From assembly GCF_028368975.1 (NCBI RefSeq), contig NZ_JAQNDM010000002.1:1736001-1800000 (forward strand): a stretch of DNA of 64,000 nt, read 5' to 3'. The notes under the pieces are model-generated. The model made no database searches, was not told the origin of the DNA, and worked only from the letters and a program-made list of their open reading frames with translations. The position numbers were made by a program, and so were the translations under genes. The stretch is from Stigmatella ashevillena. GTDB taxonomy: Bacteria > Myxococcota > Myxococcia > Myxococcales > Myxococcaceae. Shown here piece after piece: positions 18,601 through 27,731 of this stretch (positions are counted from its first letter, which is position 1; each line of letters begins with the position of its first letter).

Positions 18601-21193
18601 CGCCGAAATGCTCCAGTCTCCTCTGGACCAGCTCATCCTCCTAGGCATGCCGCGGCTCGATTTCGACCAGAAGTCGCCCAGCCCCCGGCTTCTCGATGAC
18701 CTTGCCGACGGGGCCGCCGAGCAGCGCTTCGACCCTGTACACCGTCCCATGTTTCTCGCACAGGCGCGCGACGCGTGGGGTGCCTTCGAGCCGGGGAATC
18801 CACCGCAGTTCCCGCGCCGCTTCATCGTCATGCGCGGCAGTCATGGGCCGCTGGCCATGGAGCCAACGCCAGAAGATCCCCTGTACATCCCCGATGGCAC
18901 GCAGCGCGGGATCGAACGAACTCTGCCCGCGGGAATCCCGATCCTGTTGATCGCCCCTAAGGATGCGTCCCGCCTGCTGTCGACGCTGCAGCGAGTGCTC
19001 GGGGATCGTGTGCGCACACTCTCGGCTCTGAAGCTTGAGCCCTTCCGAGGTGACATCGCGTGGCAAGCCTCGCCGACCGTCGAAAGGTTGGACCAGAGCG
19101 CGCTGCGCTGGCTGGCGCCGTTTGCGCTCACGGTGTCCGCCTTTGCCGGCGGGCAGTACGGCACCCAGACGAAGACTTTCGCTCAAGCCCAGGCACTGCT
19201 GCGTGCCGTGCGGATCGAGCCGGTCGAGCAGCTCGCGGTGCGCGTGGCCAAGCTCGGCGATGGAAGCGCGGTGCCCACGAAGGCGTTATGGCATGCCGAG
19301 TCGACGACGCTCCTCTACGATCCCACGTCGGATGAGTGGCTCGAGGCGCTGGCCGGCCCTCTTCAGCAGATCCTCGACAGGCATGATCTGGAAGCTCACC
19401 TACGCCTCACGTTGGGCCGTCTGGGGAACGCTCGCGAGCCTGACATGGCAGCCCAGCACCGTGCGCTGGCGACGATCAATATTACGAGAACGCAATATGA
19501 GGAGGTCCGGCAGCGCTGGTTCAACAACCTTCAGTGGCTCGTCGAGAGGCTGCGGCCCGTGATGGCGCTGCTCCGTCCCGACTTCAATGTCGGTCTTCTG
19601 GCCTCCCTTGGCTCGGTTGAAGCAGCGCAGGACTGCATTGGTCCGTGGGTGGGGCAGAATCCCGCCGCCGCCTGGCTCATCGAGCAGGCATCCGAGGGAG
19701 ACGACCGCGCCATGGGCCGCGCACTCTGGGAGCGGCTCGGAACTCGGGCGGAGTTGCAGGCCTGGAACGCAGCGCTACGCGCTTCAGGGCCGGAGTATCG
19801 TGAACTTGAGAATTCCGAATGGCTTGCCCAGCTGCGCTCGCACCGTGCGGCCGCCATGATTCCGCTGCTGTCGATTGCACGTTGGATCGCCGCGCGGGAG
19901 AAACAGCCGAGCGACTATGTGCGAATCTCCGAAGCGCTCCAGAAGGATCCCGAAGCAGCACACCTTGCACGCTCCTACTGGGAAGTTCCCTTCCATGCAA
20001 CGCTCCGGGAACTCCGCGGCGCGTTCGTTGGGATCCAGGGCGCCGATGCTGCCCTGGCAGTCATTGATGCGGCGACCGACATCGACATGCTCTGCAGCTC
20101 CATCGAGCGCGACCTGGAAGGCGCTGAGCCGCGCGTCGACCCATCAGGCCTGTTACGCGACAACCTGGACCGCTGTGGGCAACTGCTCGGGCAACTCCAG
20201 ATGAGCGCTGTCGCGTGGAGGGGGAAGATGAAGCAGCCTGTCGGCCCCTGGGCGCAGGCCGCTGACTCGCTGCTGGAGCATGTGCGAGTGAAGCTACGGC
20301 GTGGCGACGGCTACCTTTCCCGCTTCGATGATGCCGAGGCTCTGCGTCGACTGCGCGAGTCCCTCGAGAACGTTGTGCCTGACCCTTCATTCTGGTCGCT
20401 CATCGAAGGCTGCTCAAGCAGCGTGGACGTGCGCGCGCGCCTTGGCGTAACCGCCGAAGACGAAGCGAGGGCCCTGGTGCCGATCGCGTCCGCTCAGCAG
20501 GACGCGCAACGCAGGGCCCGCTTGGCACGTGTGTGTGGCGGCGAATACGACCCTGATGCTCCCTCGCTGGGCTCGCAGCTCTGGACAGACCTCTCGAAGA
20601 AGTTCACTCAGGACGAGCTCGGCGCACTGGCCACCTCTCTCGTTGGTGCGAATCTGGAGGTGCTCCAGCGTGCCGGAAGAAAGCGGGAGACGAAGGGCAA
20701 TGGAGGAGGCAGCGGGGGATCTCGCAAGGGCCTGCAGATGAGCGATGGCCTGAAGCGTGTTGTGGGCCTCATCGGCGAGATCCTCGCGTTTCGCATCTTG
20801 GAGAAACGCTTCGGAGAGACCGCCGTCGGCAGGAACGCGTGGTGCTCGAAGAATAGCTCCCTCGTCTTCAGCGATAACGAGGGAGACGACAGCCTCGGCT
20901 ACGACTTCCAGGTGGTGAGCGATCGCTATACATGGCACATTGAGGTCAAGGCTTCTCTGGACACCAGCGAACAGTTTGAGCTGGGCTCATCCGAGGTGCG
21001 CAAAGCCCTGGAGTTGGCCAACAAGCGTCGCCAGCGATACCGCATCCTGCACATTTGCAACCTCAACGGTGAACCAGAAGTACGGTTCCTCCCGAACCCA
21101 TACGATCAGAACCAGCGGGATCGGTTCATCATCGACGAAGCTGGGATGCGGGTGCGGTACCGGGAAGTGAGGGACGAGGAGAATAGCGATTGA
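15653..21193 (+). CDS. Very large GHKL (sacsin/Hsp90-like) ATPase with C-terminal DUF3883 nuclease-like domain
   Basis: The protein has 1846 residues. The N-terminus is a histidine-kinase/Hsp90-type ATP-binding fold like that of sacsin. It has an N box (ELLQNAHDA, Glu63 and Asn67), NDGRPF with Asp102, and a G2 box GHKGLGFRS (129-137). A long middle of about 1500 residues has no motif I recognise. The C-terminus is a DUF3883 (NO VEIN-type) domain with a PD-(D/E)XK-like core: GYDFQVV with Asp1751, then WHIEVKAS with Glu1764 and Lys1766. Proteins with this layout occur in phage-defence islands, where ATPase-driven sensing could control a nuclease; here that is inference. It stands alone as the first gene inside the left attachment site, starting at ATG 15653 in its own promoter region. 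Confidence 0.88.
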   Translation: MANKKTRGDTSQPQDPVESIREKTIGEIRTFIAELGNGTAQYRTVHSLTQQIEHQYHSRFIIELLQNAHDALLADPSVGKGRIEVALVTESSGASSIYVANDGRPFQPENFLAIARLGQSNKDPTQSVGHKGLGFRSVLEVCDAPEIYSRAPTAPDLGSGVACFDGYCFRFAPSIVAAIGEAALELLEGGTEARVRLDGIELATGPVDAERYRARIHASGTDPMKEAQLLSAYLLPLPVTAQPPHVADYAARGFSTVVRLSLRDEAARRNALERLAEIDEETFLFLHALSHLDLRVPGEASRSYRKFTVAPPPEGFERQIRIVRDGVEGEAVFRLWERTVGGENAEEAAELQVAVKGLSESWKKLTEVSLAVAVRLDQPTEGLFFIHLPTKLPTGVAAHLHAPFYGDLSRKNIDWTNPLNALLLRYVIKWIDQLVRQHLAGGGLQDALAIIDLLAPLQGSTNAIQSIIPGLKDTALLLTDKGWKTPAQARLIPQPANRRLLDASRLRRHAAFAALPQDLESRRPALTLLFRQLQLDDKPTYQELAETLQGVARDLHARLRKAPEEGASEWVTFWQETEQLIPRDHARFLRDQSLLLSHDGELLTSSSSRHGPKIFFQPSRGEEDEPLEAGGLSRIQVPPTLSASIAFLSDSIPLLQTVTAGRREKTAVRRYLEGTLVDEYGALPILRDVVIPSLPRGRVIEGSPEADRCREALDFGLRIIRGASGQTSLLPLLSQLRVPCKGGWFVASDTAFGPGWEHRGGEALLALLDETHTEHAGFERDRLLLPPDHPNWSGHGPGLAKWLDQAGTTRGLRLRPFKEDWSSLCRSAYCRFQTLPEHPPPGVAAAQWQAYRHAIRETTSTHYSGWFTYEWKDQRRIAALDRFDSLSRAGRSALMQVLLHSLSCWPPEWSSASLHKLEGNPHRITTPSFLRHTLAELEWIWLDEESKGARPRSRWFVPQVIDRRQARQFEHLRPAPASVVKATAEMLQSPLDQLILLGMPRLDFDQKSPSPRLLDDLADGAAEQRFDPVHRPMFLAQARDAWGAFEPGNPPQFPRRFIVMRGSHGPLAMEPTPEDPLYIPDGTQRGIERTLPAGIPILLIAPKDASRLLSTLQRVLGDRVRTLSALKLEPFRGDIAWQASPTVERLDQSALRWLAPFALTVSAFAGGQYGTQTKTFAQAQALLRAVRIEPVEQLAVRVAKLGDGSAVPTKALWHAESTTLLYDPTSDEWLEALAGPLQQILDRHDLEAHLRLTLGRLGNAREPDMAAQHRALATINITRTQYEEVRQRWFNNLQWLVERLRPVMALLRPDFNVGLLASLGSVEAAQDCIGPWVGQNPAAAWLIEQASEGDDRAMGRALWERLGTRAELQAWNAALRASGPEYRELENSEWLAQLRSHRAAAMIPLLSIARWIAAREKQPSDYVRISEALQKDPEAAHLARSYWEVPFHATLRELRGAFVGIQGADAALAVIDAATDIDMLCSSIERDLEGAEPRVDPSGLLRDNLDRCGQLLGQLQMSAVAWRGKMKQPVGPWAQAADSLLEHVRVKLRRGDGYLSRFDDAEALRRLRESLENVVPDPSFWSLIEGCSSSVDVRARLGVTAEDEARALVPIASAQQDAQRRARLARVCGGEYDPDAPSLGSQLWTDLSKKFTQDELGALATSLVGANLEVLQRAGRKRETKGNGGGSGGSRKGLQMSDGLKRVVGLIGEILAFRILEKRFGETAVGRNAWCSKNSSLVFSDNEGDDSLGYDFQVVSDRYTWHIEVKASLDTSEQFELGSSEVRKALELANKRRQRYRILHICNLNGEPEVRFLPNPYDQNQRDRFIIDEAGMRVRYREVRDEENSD

Positions 21194-21476
21194 GCTTGGA
21201 TCTCCAAAAATGTGAAGGCAGGAGGCGGAGGCTGACGTGCCCGAGGGCACTATCGTTGGCCTCTCCCCTACCTTCCCACGATCCAGCCCTTCGCCCTGGG
21301 TATAAGCCCTTGGCGGAGTTCCTCCGCTGACGTCCGGGTGACAGCAACCGCAACGCGCTGAACCTGCCCGTCGCTCTACATCGAAGCACCTATCCAATCA
21401 CCCCTGCGCCCTCGCTGGCGCGCATTACGCGCGCTACGCAGGCTCCATGCCCTTCGTGCGTGCGCATGGAGGACAC

Positions 21477-21830
21477 GTGAAGAAGATCATCCACAACATC
21501 CGGAGCTGTCGCTTGTTCCGGCCAATGACGTTCGAGGAGGCCAAGCGCCTTTGCACGGGCCTCAGCAAGTCCATGATGCGCGAGCACGAAGGAACCATGA
21601 ATGCGCCCCTGGACCGCAACGATGACCGCGCCGTTGCCCTGCACCTAGTGCAGATGACCAAACGCACCAGGCGGCTCCGCCTGAGCCGATCCAGTCTGCT
21701 CCTGCACTTCCGTCTGCTGGTGGGCAACAAGCAGGAGCAGGAGGACATCATCGCGGGCTGTTTCGATGCGAACTTCGAGCTGATGTTCAAGCCCCAGCAG
21801 GACGATGGGCAACTCCCGCCCGCGGATTGA
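21477..21830 (+). CDS. Small hypothetical protein (117 aa)
   Basis: The likely start is the GTG at 21477 just after GGAGGA; the frame is open to 21447. The product (MKKIIHNIRSCRLFRPMTFE...) has strong G/C third-position bias on the plus strand. It is basic and mostly helical, with a run of Arg/Lys (TKRTRRLRLSRSS) and NKQEQEDIIAGCFDANFELMF near the end. I recognise no family. It is followed after 83 bases by a coiled-coil gene in the same direction, probably as one transcript. Confidence 0.62.
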   Translation: MKKIIHNIRSCRLFRPMTFEEAKRLCTGLSKSMMREHEGTMNAPLDRNDDRAVALHLVQMTKRTRRLRLSRSSLLLHFRLLVGNKQEQEDIIAGCFDANFELMFKPQQDDGQLPPAD

Positions 21831-21913
21831 CGCTGCATCCGAAATCCAGGACTGCCGGTGGGTATCAGCACATGAGCTCGGGAATTCCTCCTGGGCGCCA
21901 CCAGGAGTCCCAT

Positions 21914-22477
21914 ATGCCCTTTCTGCCCATCATCACCAACAACCTCGGCAAGATCGCTGCGACCTTGGCCGCGGGCACTGTCGGCTACGCCAGCCGCAAG
22001 ACCATTGGCCGCTGGCTCGCGTGCGAAGACGAGCAGCAGGAGACGCAGGAGTGTCTGCACCGGCAGGCGCAGGAAGTCCGACAGCTCCAGGGTCAGATGA
22101 CGCTGACCGAGCTCGACCGGAAGCACTCCGAACTGCTCGAGAAGCTCAACCAGGCCAACACCGCCGCGCTGGGCGAGATGCTCTCGCTGACGAAGGAAGT
22201 GAAGACGGAGGTGGCCGACCTGCGCAATGGGCTTCAGGGCCAGCTCGACACTCAGCGCGCCGAGACAATGCGGCTGGGCAAGGAGCTGCGCGAGATGAAG
22301 GAGCGGCAGGAGAAGATGGAGGCGAGCCTCCGCGGTACCGCCCCCGGAACCAGTGAGCCGCAGCCGACTCGAAGGAAGACCGGCAACGGAGCCACCGGGC
22401 CCATGAAGCCGAGCATGGGTGACGAGACCAAGACCAGCTCGAGCAGGGCCTCGGCTCGTACTTCGCGCACCATGTGA
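21914..22477 (+). CDS. Coiled-coil protein (187 aa), unknown function
   Basis: The start is the ATG at 21914, with AGGAG six bases upstream; the open frame reaches back to 21827. The product begins MPFLPIITNNLGKIAATLAAGTVGYASRK, a weakly hydrophobic stretch that could be membrane-associated. Residues about 40-130 are a long heptad-rich coiled coil (QAQEVRQLQGQMTLTELDRK; MKERQEKMEAS), and the tail is Ser/Thr/Pro-rich. It ends just before a strong terminator. No family is recognised. Confidence 0.68.
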   Translation: MPFLPIITNNLGKIAATLAAGTVGYASRKTIGRWLACEDEQQETQECLHRQAQEVRQLQGQMTLTELDRKHSELLEKLNQANTAALGEMLSLTKEVKTEVADLRNGLQGQLDTQRAETMRLGKELREMKERQEKMEASLRGTAPGTSEPQPTRRKTGNGATGPMKPSMGDETKTSSSRASARTSRTM

Positions 22478-22482
22478 CTCGT

Positions 22483-22533
22483 GCCCGGGTGACGAGGGGG
22501 AGAGGATCTCCTCGTCACCTGGGCTCTTTTTTT
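22483..22533 (+). terminator. Rho-independent terminator
   Basis: A 15-bp stem (GCCCGGGTGACGAGG with CCTCGTCACCTGGGC, one G-T pair) is followed at once by a T7 run, directly after the stop codon of the coiled-coil gene. Confidence 0.88.
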
Positions 22534-22877
22534 GGCTCCATTGGAGCCGCCTACCAGTTCTGCTCCCACTGCCTCCCAGGGCACTGTCCCCTTGGGAACT
22601 TCCAGCATCAGCACCACAGCCACCAGTCCCTTGGAGCGGTAGCCGATCACAGCCACCACTACAAACGGGTTTGCTGGACGACGAGTGACGCGATCCATGA
22701 GGTCTCGGGAGACAGCTCTATCCGCACCGTGTCGGTCCAGACCAAGCTGGAGCCACAGGGGTTATGGGGGCTGCGCGGCCCATCCATCGGCCGGATGCAC
22801 AACTCGGGCGGTCCCCTCAGTGGCCCGCCTCGCCCCCTTCGCTCCAGCCCTCGCCTTCAACCAGCCTCCCATCTTTC
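22534..22877. other. Intergenic, nothing recognised
   Basis: This stretch lies between the terminator and the end of the CHAT gene on the other strand. A minus-strand frame starts at 22698 but runs through the terminator and has no recognisable protein. I see no RNA gene or repeat here. Confidence 0.4.
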
Positions 22878-24873
22878 TTATGCTTTTTTGATGCATGTGG
22901 CCGTGTCCCAATCCTCCAGCCTGCGAACAATGAGGCGCCACCCGCTCCAGCACAGCGGGTTCTGGAAAGGCTGCAGGTACTCGGCGATCTGCGCATCGGC
23001 TCGTTGCACGGAGCTGTCATACGTTGGTACGGAGAGTTCCGTTGACCTGGGCGGGACGTAACGGACGAGGCGCCCCATCGCCTGCATGAGGCTTGAGCTG
23101 TTCCAGTTCTCACGCTTCTGGGCACCCCAACTCTCCCTGAGCTGCAGTACGGCCTCCATGAAGGCTTTCTCGAGAGAGGCGTGGAGCCCCGGCCCCAGGG
23201 TGGCCACGCTGCCGCGCAGGTGCCGCTCGATGATTCCTCCCGATCTGAACGCGGCCCGGCACTCCTCGCGTGCGCTCCTCAGGGCAGCGGCCTCTCCCCA
23301 TCCCTGCCCCACCAGCAAGGCGAAGCGCTCCATCATCAGCGCGCTGGTGAGCGCGGGTACCTGCCAGCGCGAGGCAACCACCCTGCGGGCGCCCGCCTGC
23401 AGGAAAGCCGCCGAGACATCTTCGGGCTCCTCCGCCGGCCCATGCTCCGCGAGCGAGCGCCCATGCGCTGCCCCCTCGCACGCCCAGAGTTCCACGCACT
23501 CAACCCCCGCGAGCGGCAGACAGCGCAGCTCGCTCGCCTTCAGGTCGACACGGGCCGTCTGCTCCTCCGCATCCACCAGCGTGATGCGATCCTGCTCGGG
23601 GTTGAGTCGATCATGGTGAGCATGTAGGAAGAGCCGGACGCGGCGACAGGAGCGCAGCTCTGCGTGAAGGCGGCGGGCATCACATGCCTCTTCGCCCGAG
23701 AGTGGCGGCAGGCCATGCCCCTGGGCGGCCAGCGCCAGCTGACACTCGCGCGCGACCTTCATCTGCTCGCGGAACTTCCCTCCTCCATGAAGCTGAACCG
23801 TGCCTTGTCGCTGCGGCATCCACGCGGGCGCCACCATCCCCAGATCAGCGAGCGTGTGCACGTAGCCAATGAGGTAGCGCTCGCCCAGGCGGGGACCACC
23901 AGGCCCCGTATGCAGTTCCTCCCAGGGCAAGTAGACATGATCCGTGCCCCGGAGCATGAAGAGCACCTGGGTAATGCCGTGCCGCTCCAGGTACTCGTTG
24001 AGCTGGCGGGCCCATTCTTCGTGAGCGGCACAGAGCTGCTGGAGCGCCTCGCCGAGCTTGCGCCAACCCTCTCCTCCCGGAATGTGATCGTCATCGACGA
24101 AAGCGGAGAACATCCCCTGCATCGCGAGCAACTCCGGCTCATTGCCTGCAGCGAGCTGAGGCTCACCGAGCTGATAGCGCCGCACGGATCCTTCCGCGTG
24201 CAGGAAGACGCTGACCGGCGCAATGCCCTTCAGATGGAAGCCTGGCACGACGATGGCCAGCCGTGGATGCGCGGCCAGGAAGGCATCGACGCGCTCGGGC
24301 GTCGTGACGGGCGCGGGTACCCCGTCCGGGACGAGTCTCAGCGCGGCCAGCTTGAAGAACGACGCCAACACTCCCTGCCGCCCACGATCCACCAGATCGT
24401 TGATCTCCTCCGGCTTCATCTCTGCCATGGGCTGATCCACCAGGATGGCGCCATTGCGCCGCAGCCACCGCTCCCGCGGTACTCCGGTGATCTGCTCGAT
24501 GGACTCCTCGGGTACATCGTCCGCGAACGCGGAGATGTAGCGACCCGAGCCTTCGAGCAGGGGGGCGAAGGTCTCCTGTACGAGCGGATCCACCCGCCCG
24601 GCCTCGCGCGCCATCTTCAAGCGCCCCCAGTAATCGAGCTGGCTCTGGAAGTAGTGGAGATGCCGGAAAAACCGCTCCGCTGTCCCTACGGCGGTGTCCT
24701 GATACTCGCCTTCCTTCAGCAGCACCGCAGCCATGTCGTCATGACGAGCGCTCGTATACACGTGAGCAGGCTCCGCCTCTCCATGGCCGAAGATGAAGGC
24801 CGCGGCCCGGAAGGCCGAGGCTCCTCCCGCGTCGATCAGTGCCAGCGCACGCGCAGGCTCTAGTGAGGAGAGG
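22878..24873 (-). pseudogene. CHAT-domain (caspase-like) protease gene, 5' end lost at an IS3 copy
   Basis: About 665 native residues remain, from ARALALIDAGGASAF at the IS edge to the stop at 22878. The C-terminal third is a CHAT peptidase: RLFLHAHHDRL with the candidate catalytic His, LVDAEEQTARVDLKASEL, VECVELWACEG with the candidate catalytic Cys, then DVSAAFLQAGARRVVASRW. The N-terminal part is unassigned. The frame continues into the IS for about 67 residues to a possible start at 25076, so a fusion protein could be made, but the native start is gone. CHAT proteases act as proteolytic effectors in several bacterial immune systems (for example the gRAMP/Craspase TPR-CHAT). The upstream divergent DUF932 gene lost its 5' end at the same place. 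Confidence 0.78.
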
Positions 24874-24932
24874 TGAGCTTGCCCCGATTTAGTGGACACC
24901 CCCGATAAGTCGAAGCACAACGAGGAGTGTCC

Positions 24933-25232
24933 ATGGAGCGAAGGAAGAGGCGGAAGTTCAGCGAGGAGTTCAAGGCCGAAGCAGTGAGGCTCGCCAGAGA
25001 AGGAGGCAAGTCGCTGTCGCAGGTGGCCAAGGACCTGGACTTGACGGAGTCGGCGTTGCGCCAGTGGGTGCAGCATGCCGAGCGGAGCGAGGCCCCTACC
25101 GGGCCCGAGCCGCTGAGTCCATCTGAGCGGGAGGAACTGCTCCAGCTGAGGAAGGAGAACCGGCAGTTGCTCATGGAGCGGGACTTCCTAAAAAAAGCAG
25201 CGGCCTTCTTCGCGAAGGAGGGCTCGAAGTGA
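24933..25232 (+). CDS. IS3 transposase OrfA (HTH protein)
   Basis: The product has 99 residues from the ATG at 24933, which has GAGGAG upstream. It carries the IS3 OrfA helix-turn-helix (RRKFSEEFKAEAVRLAREGG; LSQVAKDLDLTESALRQWV) and a leucine zipper (LLQLRKENRQLLMERDFLKK). At 25190-25196 the mRNA has A AAA AAA G in register. Slipping back one base there joins OrfA to the OrfB frame, the usual way IS3 elements make the active OrfAB transposase. The OrfA stop overlaps the OrfB GTG (GTGA). Confidence 0.95.
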   Translation: MERRKRRKFSEEFKAEAVRLAREGGKSLSQVAKDLDLTESALRQWVQHAERSEAPTGPEPLSPSEREELLQLRKENRQLLMERDFLKKAAAFFAKEGSK

Positions 25233-26104
25233 AGTTCGAGTTCATCGACGCGCAGAAGGCCTTCTTCCCGGTGGAGTTCCTGTGTGAGCAGTTGGGCGTG
25301 TCGCGCTCGGGCTACTACGCCTGGAGGGAGCGTCCGGAGTCAGCGCGCCAGCAACAGGACAAACAGCTGGCCGAGGAGGTGGCCAAGGTGCATCAGGAGA
25401 GCCGTGGCACCTACGGCAGCCCCCGGGTGCATGCGGAGATGCGAGCCCGAGGGCGCAAGGTGAGCCGCAAGCGAGTGGCCCGCCTCATGGAAGAGCAGAA
25501 GTTGCAGGCACGAAAGAAGCGCCGAGCGGTGCGCACCACAGACTCCAAGCATCCCAACCCCGTGGCCCCCAATGTCCTGGAGCGAGACTTCTCTCCCGAC
25601 AAGCCCAACAGCACCTGGTCCACGGACATCACCTACATCTGGACGGGAGAGGGGTGGCTGTACCTGGCGGTGGTGCTGGACTTGTTCTCACGCATGGTTG
25701 TCGGTTGGTCCATGAGTGAGCACATCGACACCCCTCTGGTGCTCGGGGCCCTGGAGATGGCTCTGGAGGGACGACAGCCCCCCAAGGGGCTCATCCACCA
25801 TTCGGATCGAGGCAGCCAGTACGCCAGCGCCGAGTACCAGCAAGCCCTCGCCTCCCGCGGCATCCAGTGCAGCATGTCCAGGAAGGGCAACTGTTGGGAC
25901 AACGCCGTCGTGGAGAGCTTCTTCAGCAGCCTGAAGATGGAGCTGGTCTACCAGACCCAGTTCGACACGCGTCACCAGGCACGCTCGGCCCTCTTTGAGT
26001 ACATCGAGGTCTTCTACAACCGCACCCGGCGGCACTCGACTATGGGCTACATGACCCCATTGGAGTTTGAACGAGCCGCACTACCTGTTAAGTTGGCAGC
26101 TTAA
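25229..26104 (+). CDS. IS3 transposase OrfB (DDE catalytic part)
   Basis: The product has 291 residues. The HTH_21-type region (GTYGSPRVHAEMRARGRKVS) is followed by the rve integrase core with the DDE triad: WSTDITYI (Asp), HHSDRGSQYAS (Asp) and NCWDNAVVESFFSSLK (Glu), with RHSTMGYMTPLEFE at the end. All catalytic residues are present, so the copy looks active. It is normally expressed as an OrfAB fusion through the A7 slip site. Confidence 0.96.
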   Translation: MKFEFIDAQKAFFPVEFLCEQLGVSRSGYYAWRERPESARQQQDKQLAEEVAKVHQESRGTYGSPRVHAEMRARGRKVSRKRVARLMEEQKLQARKKRRAVRTTDSKHPNPVAPNVLERDFSPDKPNSTWSTDITYIWTGEGWLYLAVVLDLFSRMVVGWSMSEHIDTPLVLGALEMALEGRQPPKGLIHHSDRGSQYASAEYQQALASRGIQCSMSRKGNCWDNAVVESFFSSLKMELVYQTQFDTRHQARSALFEYIEVFYNRTRRHSTMGYMTPLEFERAALPVKLAA

Positions 26105-26135
26105 ACCCACTGTCCACCAAATCGGGGCAAGCCCA

Positions 26136-27008
26136 GGGTTCTACCGGGCCATCGAGCAGGAGATCTCCTCGCCTCCCATGGAGGGCCCCATCCCGGACAA
26201 GAAGGCTTTGTTCAGGGATGATACGGGCGCGTTCTTGGCGGTCGTGAACAAGACCTACGAGGTCATCCAGTTCGAGGAGGTGGCTCGAACGCTCGTGGAA
26301 GCGGCTGGCGGCGTGCGGTGCATCGTCCACACCGCAGGCACGCTCGGCCCCAACGGCGTGCGTGGGTGGCTCTTGGGAGAACTGCCCGAGCCGATGCGTG
26401 TCCGTGGCGACAAGAGCATCATCAAGCGCTACATCCTCGGCTACTGCGGGCACGACGGCCTCACGCCAATCGTCCTGAAAAATGTGGCCACCCGTGTGGT
26501 CTGCCAGAACACGCTGGGGGTCGCCCTCGGAGAGAAGGACGGGGCCGAGCTCCACATCGTCCACACAGCCAGCGCGAAGGTGCGACTGGAAGAGGCAGGC
26601 CGGGCTTTCCGCCGTCTACTCCAGGGCTACGAGTACTTCGAAGCACTGGCGAACCACCTCGCCATGACGCGCTTCAGCGAGCACCAGCTCCGGAACGTAA
26701 TCAACCTCGTGCTCCCGCTTCCTGAGGACGACGCTCAGCACCCGCGGCTGCTCAAGGCACGAAGCAAGGTGATCGAGCTGTTCCACGCCGGCACCGGCAT
26801 CGAAGGGACCATCCGCGGTACCGCGTGGGGAGCGCTCCAGGCGTTCAGCGAGTACGCCGACCACCACAGGAGCATCCGGGCCACGAAAGGAAAGAGCGCT
26901 GGCGCTGCCCGCCTTGAGTCCATCTGGATGGGCAGCGCAGCCAGCATGAAGCAGCAGGCGCTCACTGCCATTGCAGACCAAGCTCAGGTGCAGCTGGCAG
27001 CGGCTTAG
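26136..27008 (+). pseudogene. DUF932 (phage/plasmid-like TIGR03299-type) protein, N-terminus lost at the IS3 copy
   Basis: About 290 residues remain, beginning GFYRAIEQEISSPPMEGP at the IS edge. The DUF932 pattern is clear: LFRDDTGAFLAVVNKTYEVIQ, SIIKRYILGYCGHDGLTPI, TRVVCQNTLGVALGE, then a C-terminal AWGALQAFSEYADHH. Family members usually have some 50 more residues at the front (established knowledge). The frame is open into the IS (an ATG at 26067), so a chimeric product is possible. DUF932 proteins are typical of mobile elements and have no settled function. Confidence 0.78.
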
Positions 27009-27020
27009 GGGGACTTCACC

Positions 27021-27131
27021 ATGGACTGGCTCCTGAAGACCCTACGTTCGCGCGCCATCCAGGAGGCCATGACCGCCTTCCTTGCGGCGCTGGCTGAAGC
27101 CCTGGGGCGACGTGAGCGCCACGTGCGCTGA
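27021..27131 (+). CDS. Possible 36-aa protein after DUF932
   Basis: A short frame starts 12 bases after the DUF932 stop, with GGGGGA upstream of the ATG. It encodes an amphipathic helical peptide (MDWLLKTLRSRAIQEAMTAF...) rich in Ala, Arg and Leu. It ends directly before a strong terminator, which supports it being the last gene of that transcript. No homologue is known to me. Confidence 0.42.
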   Translation: MDWLLKTLRSRAIQEAMTAFLAALAEALGRRERHVR

Positions 27132-27136
27132 TCTCC

Positions 27137-27171
27137 AGCGGGCGTCGCTACATGCGGCGTCCGCTTTTTTT
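27137..27171 (+). terminator. Rho-independent terminator
   Basis: A 12-bp stem (AGCGGGCGTCGC with GCGGCGTCCGCT, two G-T pairs) with a five-base loop runs into seven T residues. It closes the DUF932 transcript. Confidence 0.87.
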
Positions 27172-27731
27172 GAACGGTGCTGTCCTGAAGTCTTTCAGAG
27201 CGGGCTCCTCCCACATGTATGGGTACCATCAGATCAAAGATTCGAGTCGCGAGTCCCGAGCGGACTAGCCCTGTACGCGAGCATGCAGTCCCCTGGCTTT
27301 CAACAGCGGCCATGAGGAGCAATCCTCGGGGCAGCTGGCTTTTTGCCAAAGAGTTCCGAGGGTTTCGCTCTCCCCCCCCGTAAGACGTGCAGGGCACCCA
27401 GGCGCGGAGATTGCGTCCTGCTGGCGACGCGCGCCCGTGGGTGGCCTTCGCGCTCTCTTTCCCGGCTGCTGGGGAGAGAAAAACCGAGAGCGTTCAACAA
27501 CCGCTCTCGAAAGCGCGAAGGGCATTTAACAGCCGACCCTTTTTCTCCGGGACGGTGACCGGGCGATCAACTGTCCACGCGGGGGTGGGACTGTTGATCA
27601 TCGGGGCCGCCTCCCGCGGGGCCCCAAATGGGCGCCCACATTGGCGCGTGCTGCGCCAAACGCACTGGCCCCGTACCTCGGTGCGGTCGCGAATGGAACG
27701 CGAGCCGACCCCTCCTTCTTCGCCTCGGTGC
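27172..27731. other. Intergenic region between the DUF932 unit and the end of the BREX operon
   Basis: These 560 bases lie between two convergent transcripts. I find no protein family, tRNA or array in them. A GC-rich palindromic part lies at about 27560-27625, which may help end transcription of the BREX operon. Confidence 0.4.

Larger units (their letters stand above)
24874..26135 (+). mobile_element. IS3-family insertion sequence, complete
   Basis: The ends are imperfect inverted repeats of about 25 bases, TG(A/G)GCTTGCCCCGATTT(A/G)GTGGACA, with TG...CA termini. It carries overlapping orfA and orfB and a slippery A7 for frameshifting. The flanks (AGG on the left, GGG on the right) are not a target duplication. 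With both neighbouring genes missing their 5' ends, this points to an IS-linked deletion rather than a simple insertion. Confidence 0.92.

Noticed and set aside
22252-22698. 148-codon minus-strand frame
   Set aside because: It runs through a strong terminator and into the coiled-coil gene on the other strand, with no recognisable protein.
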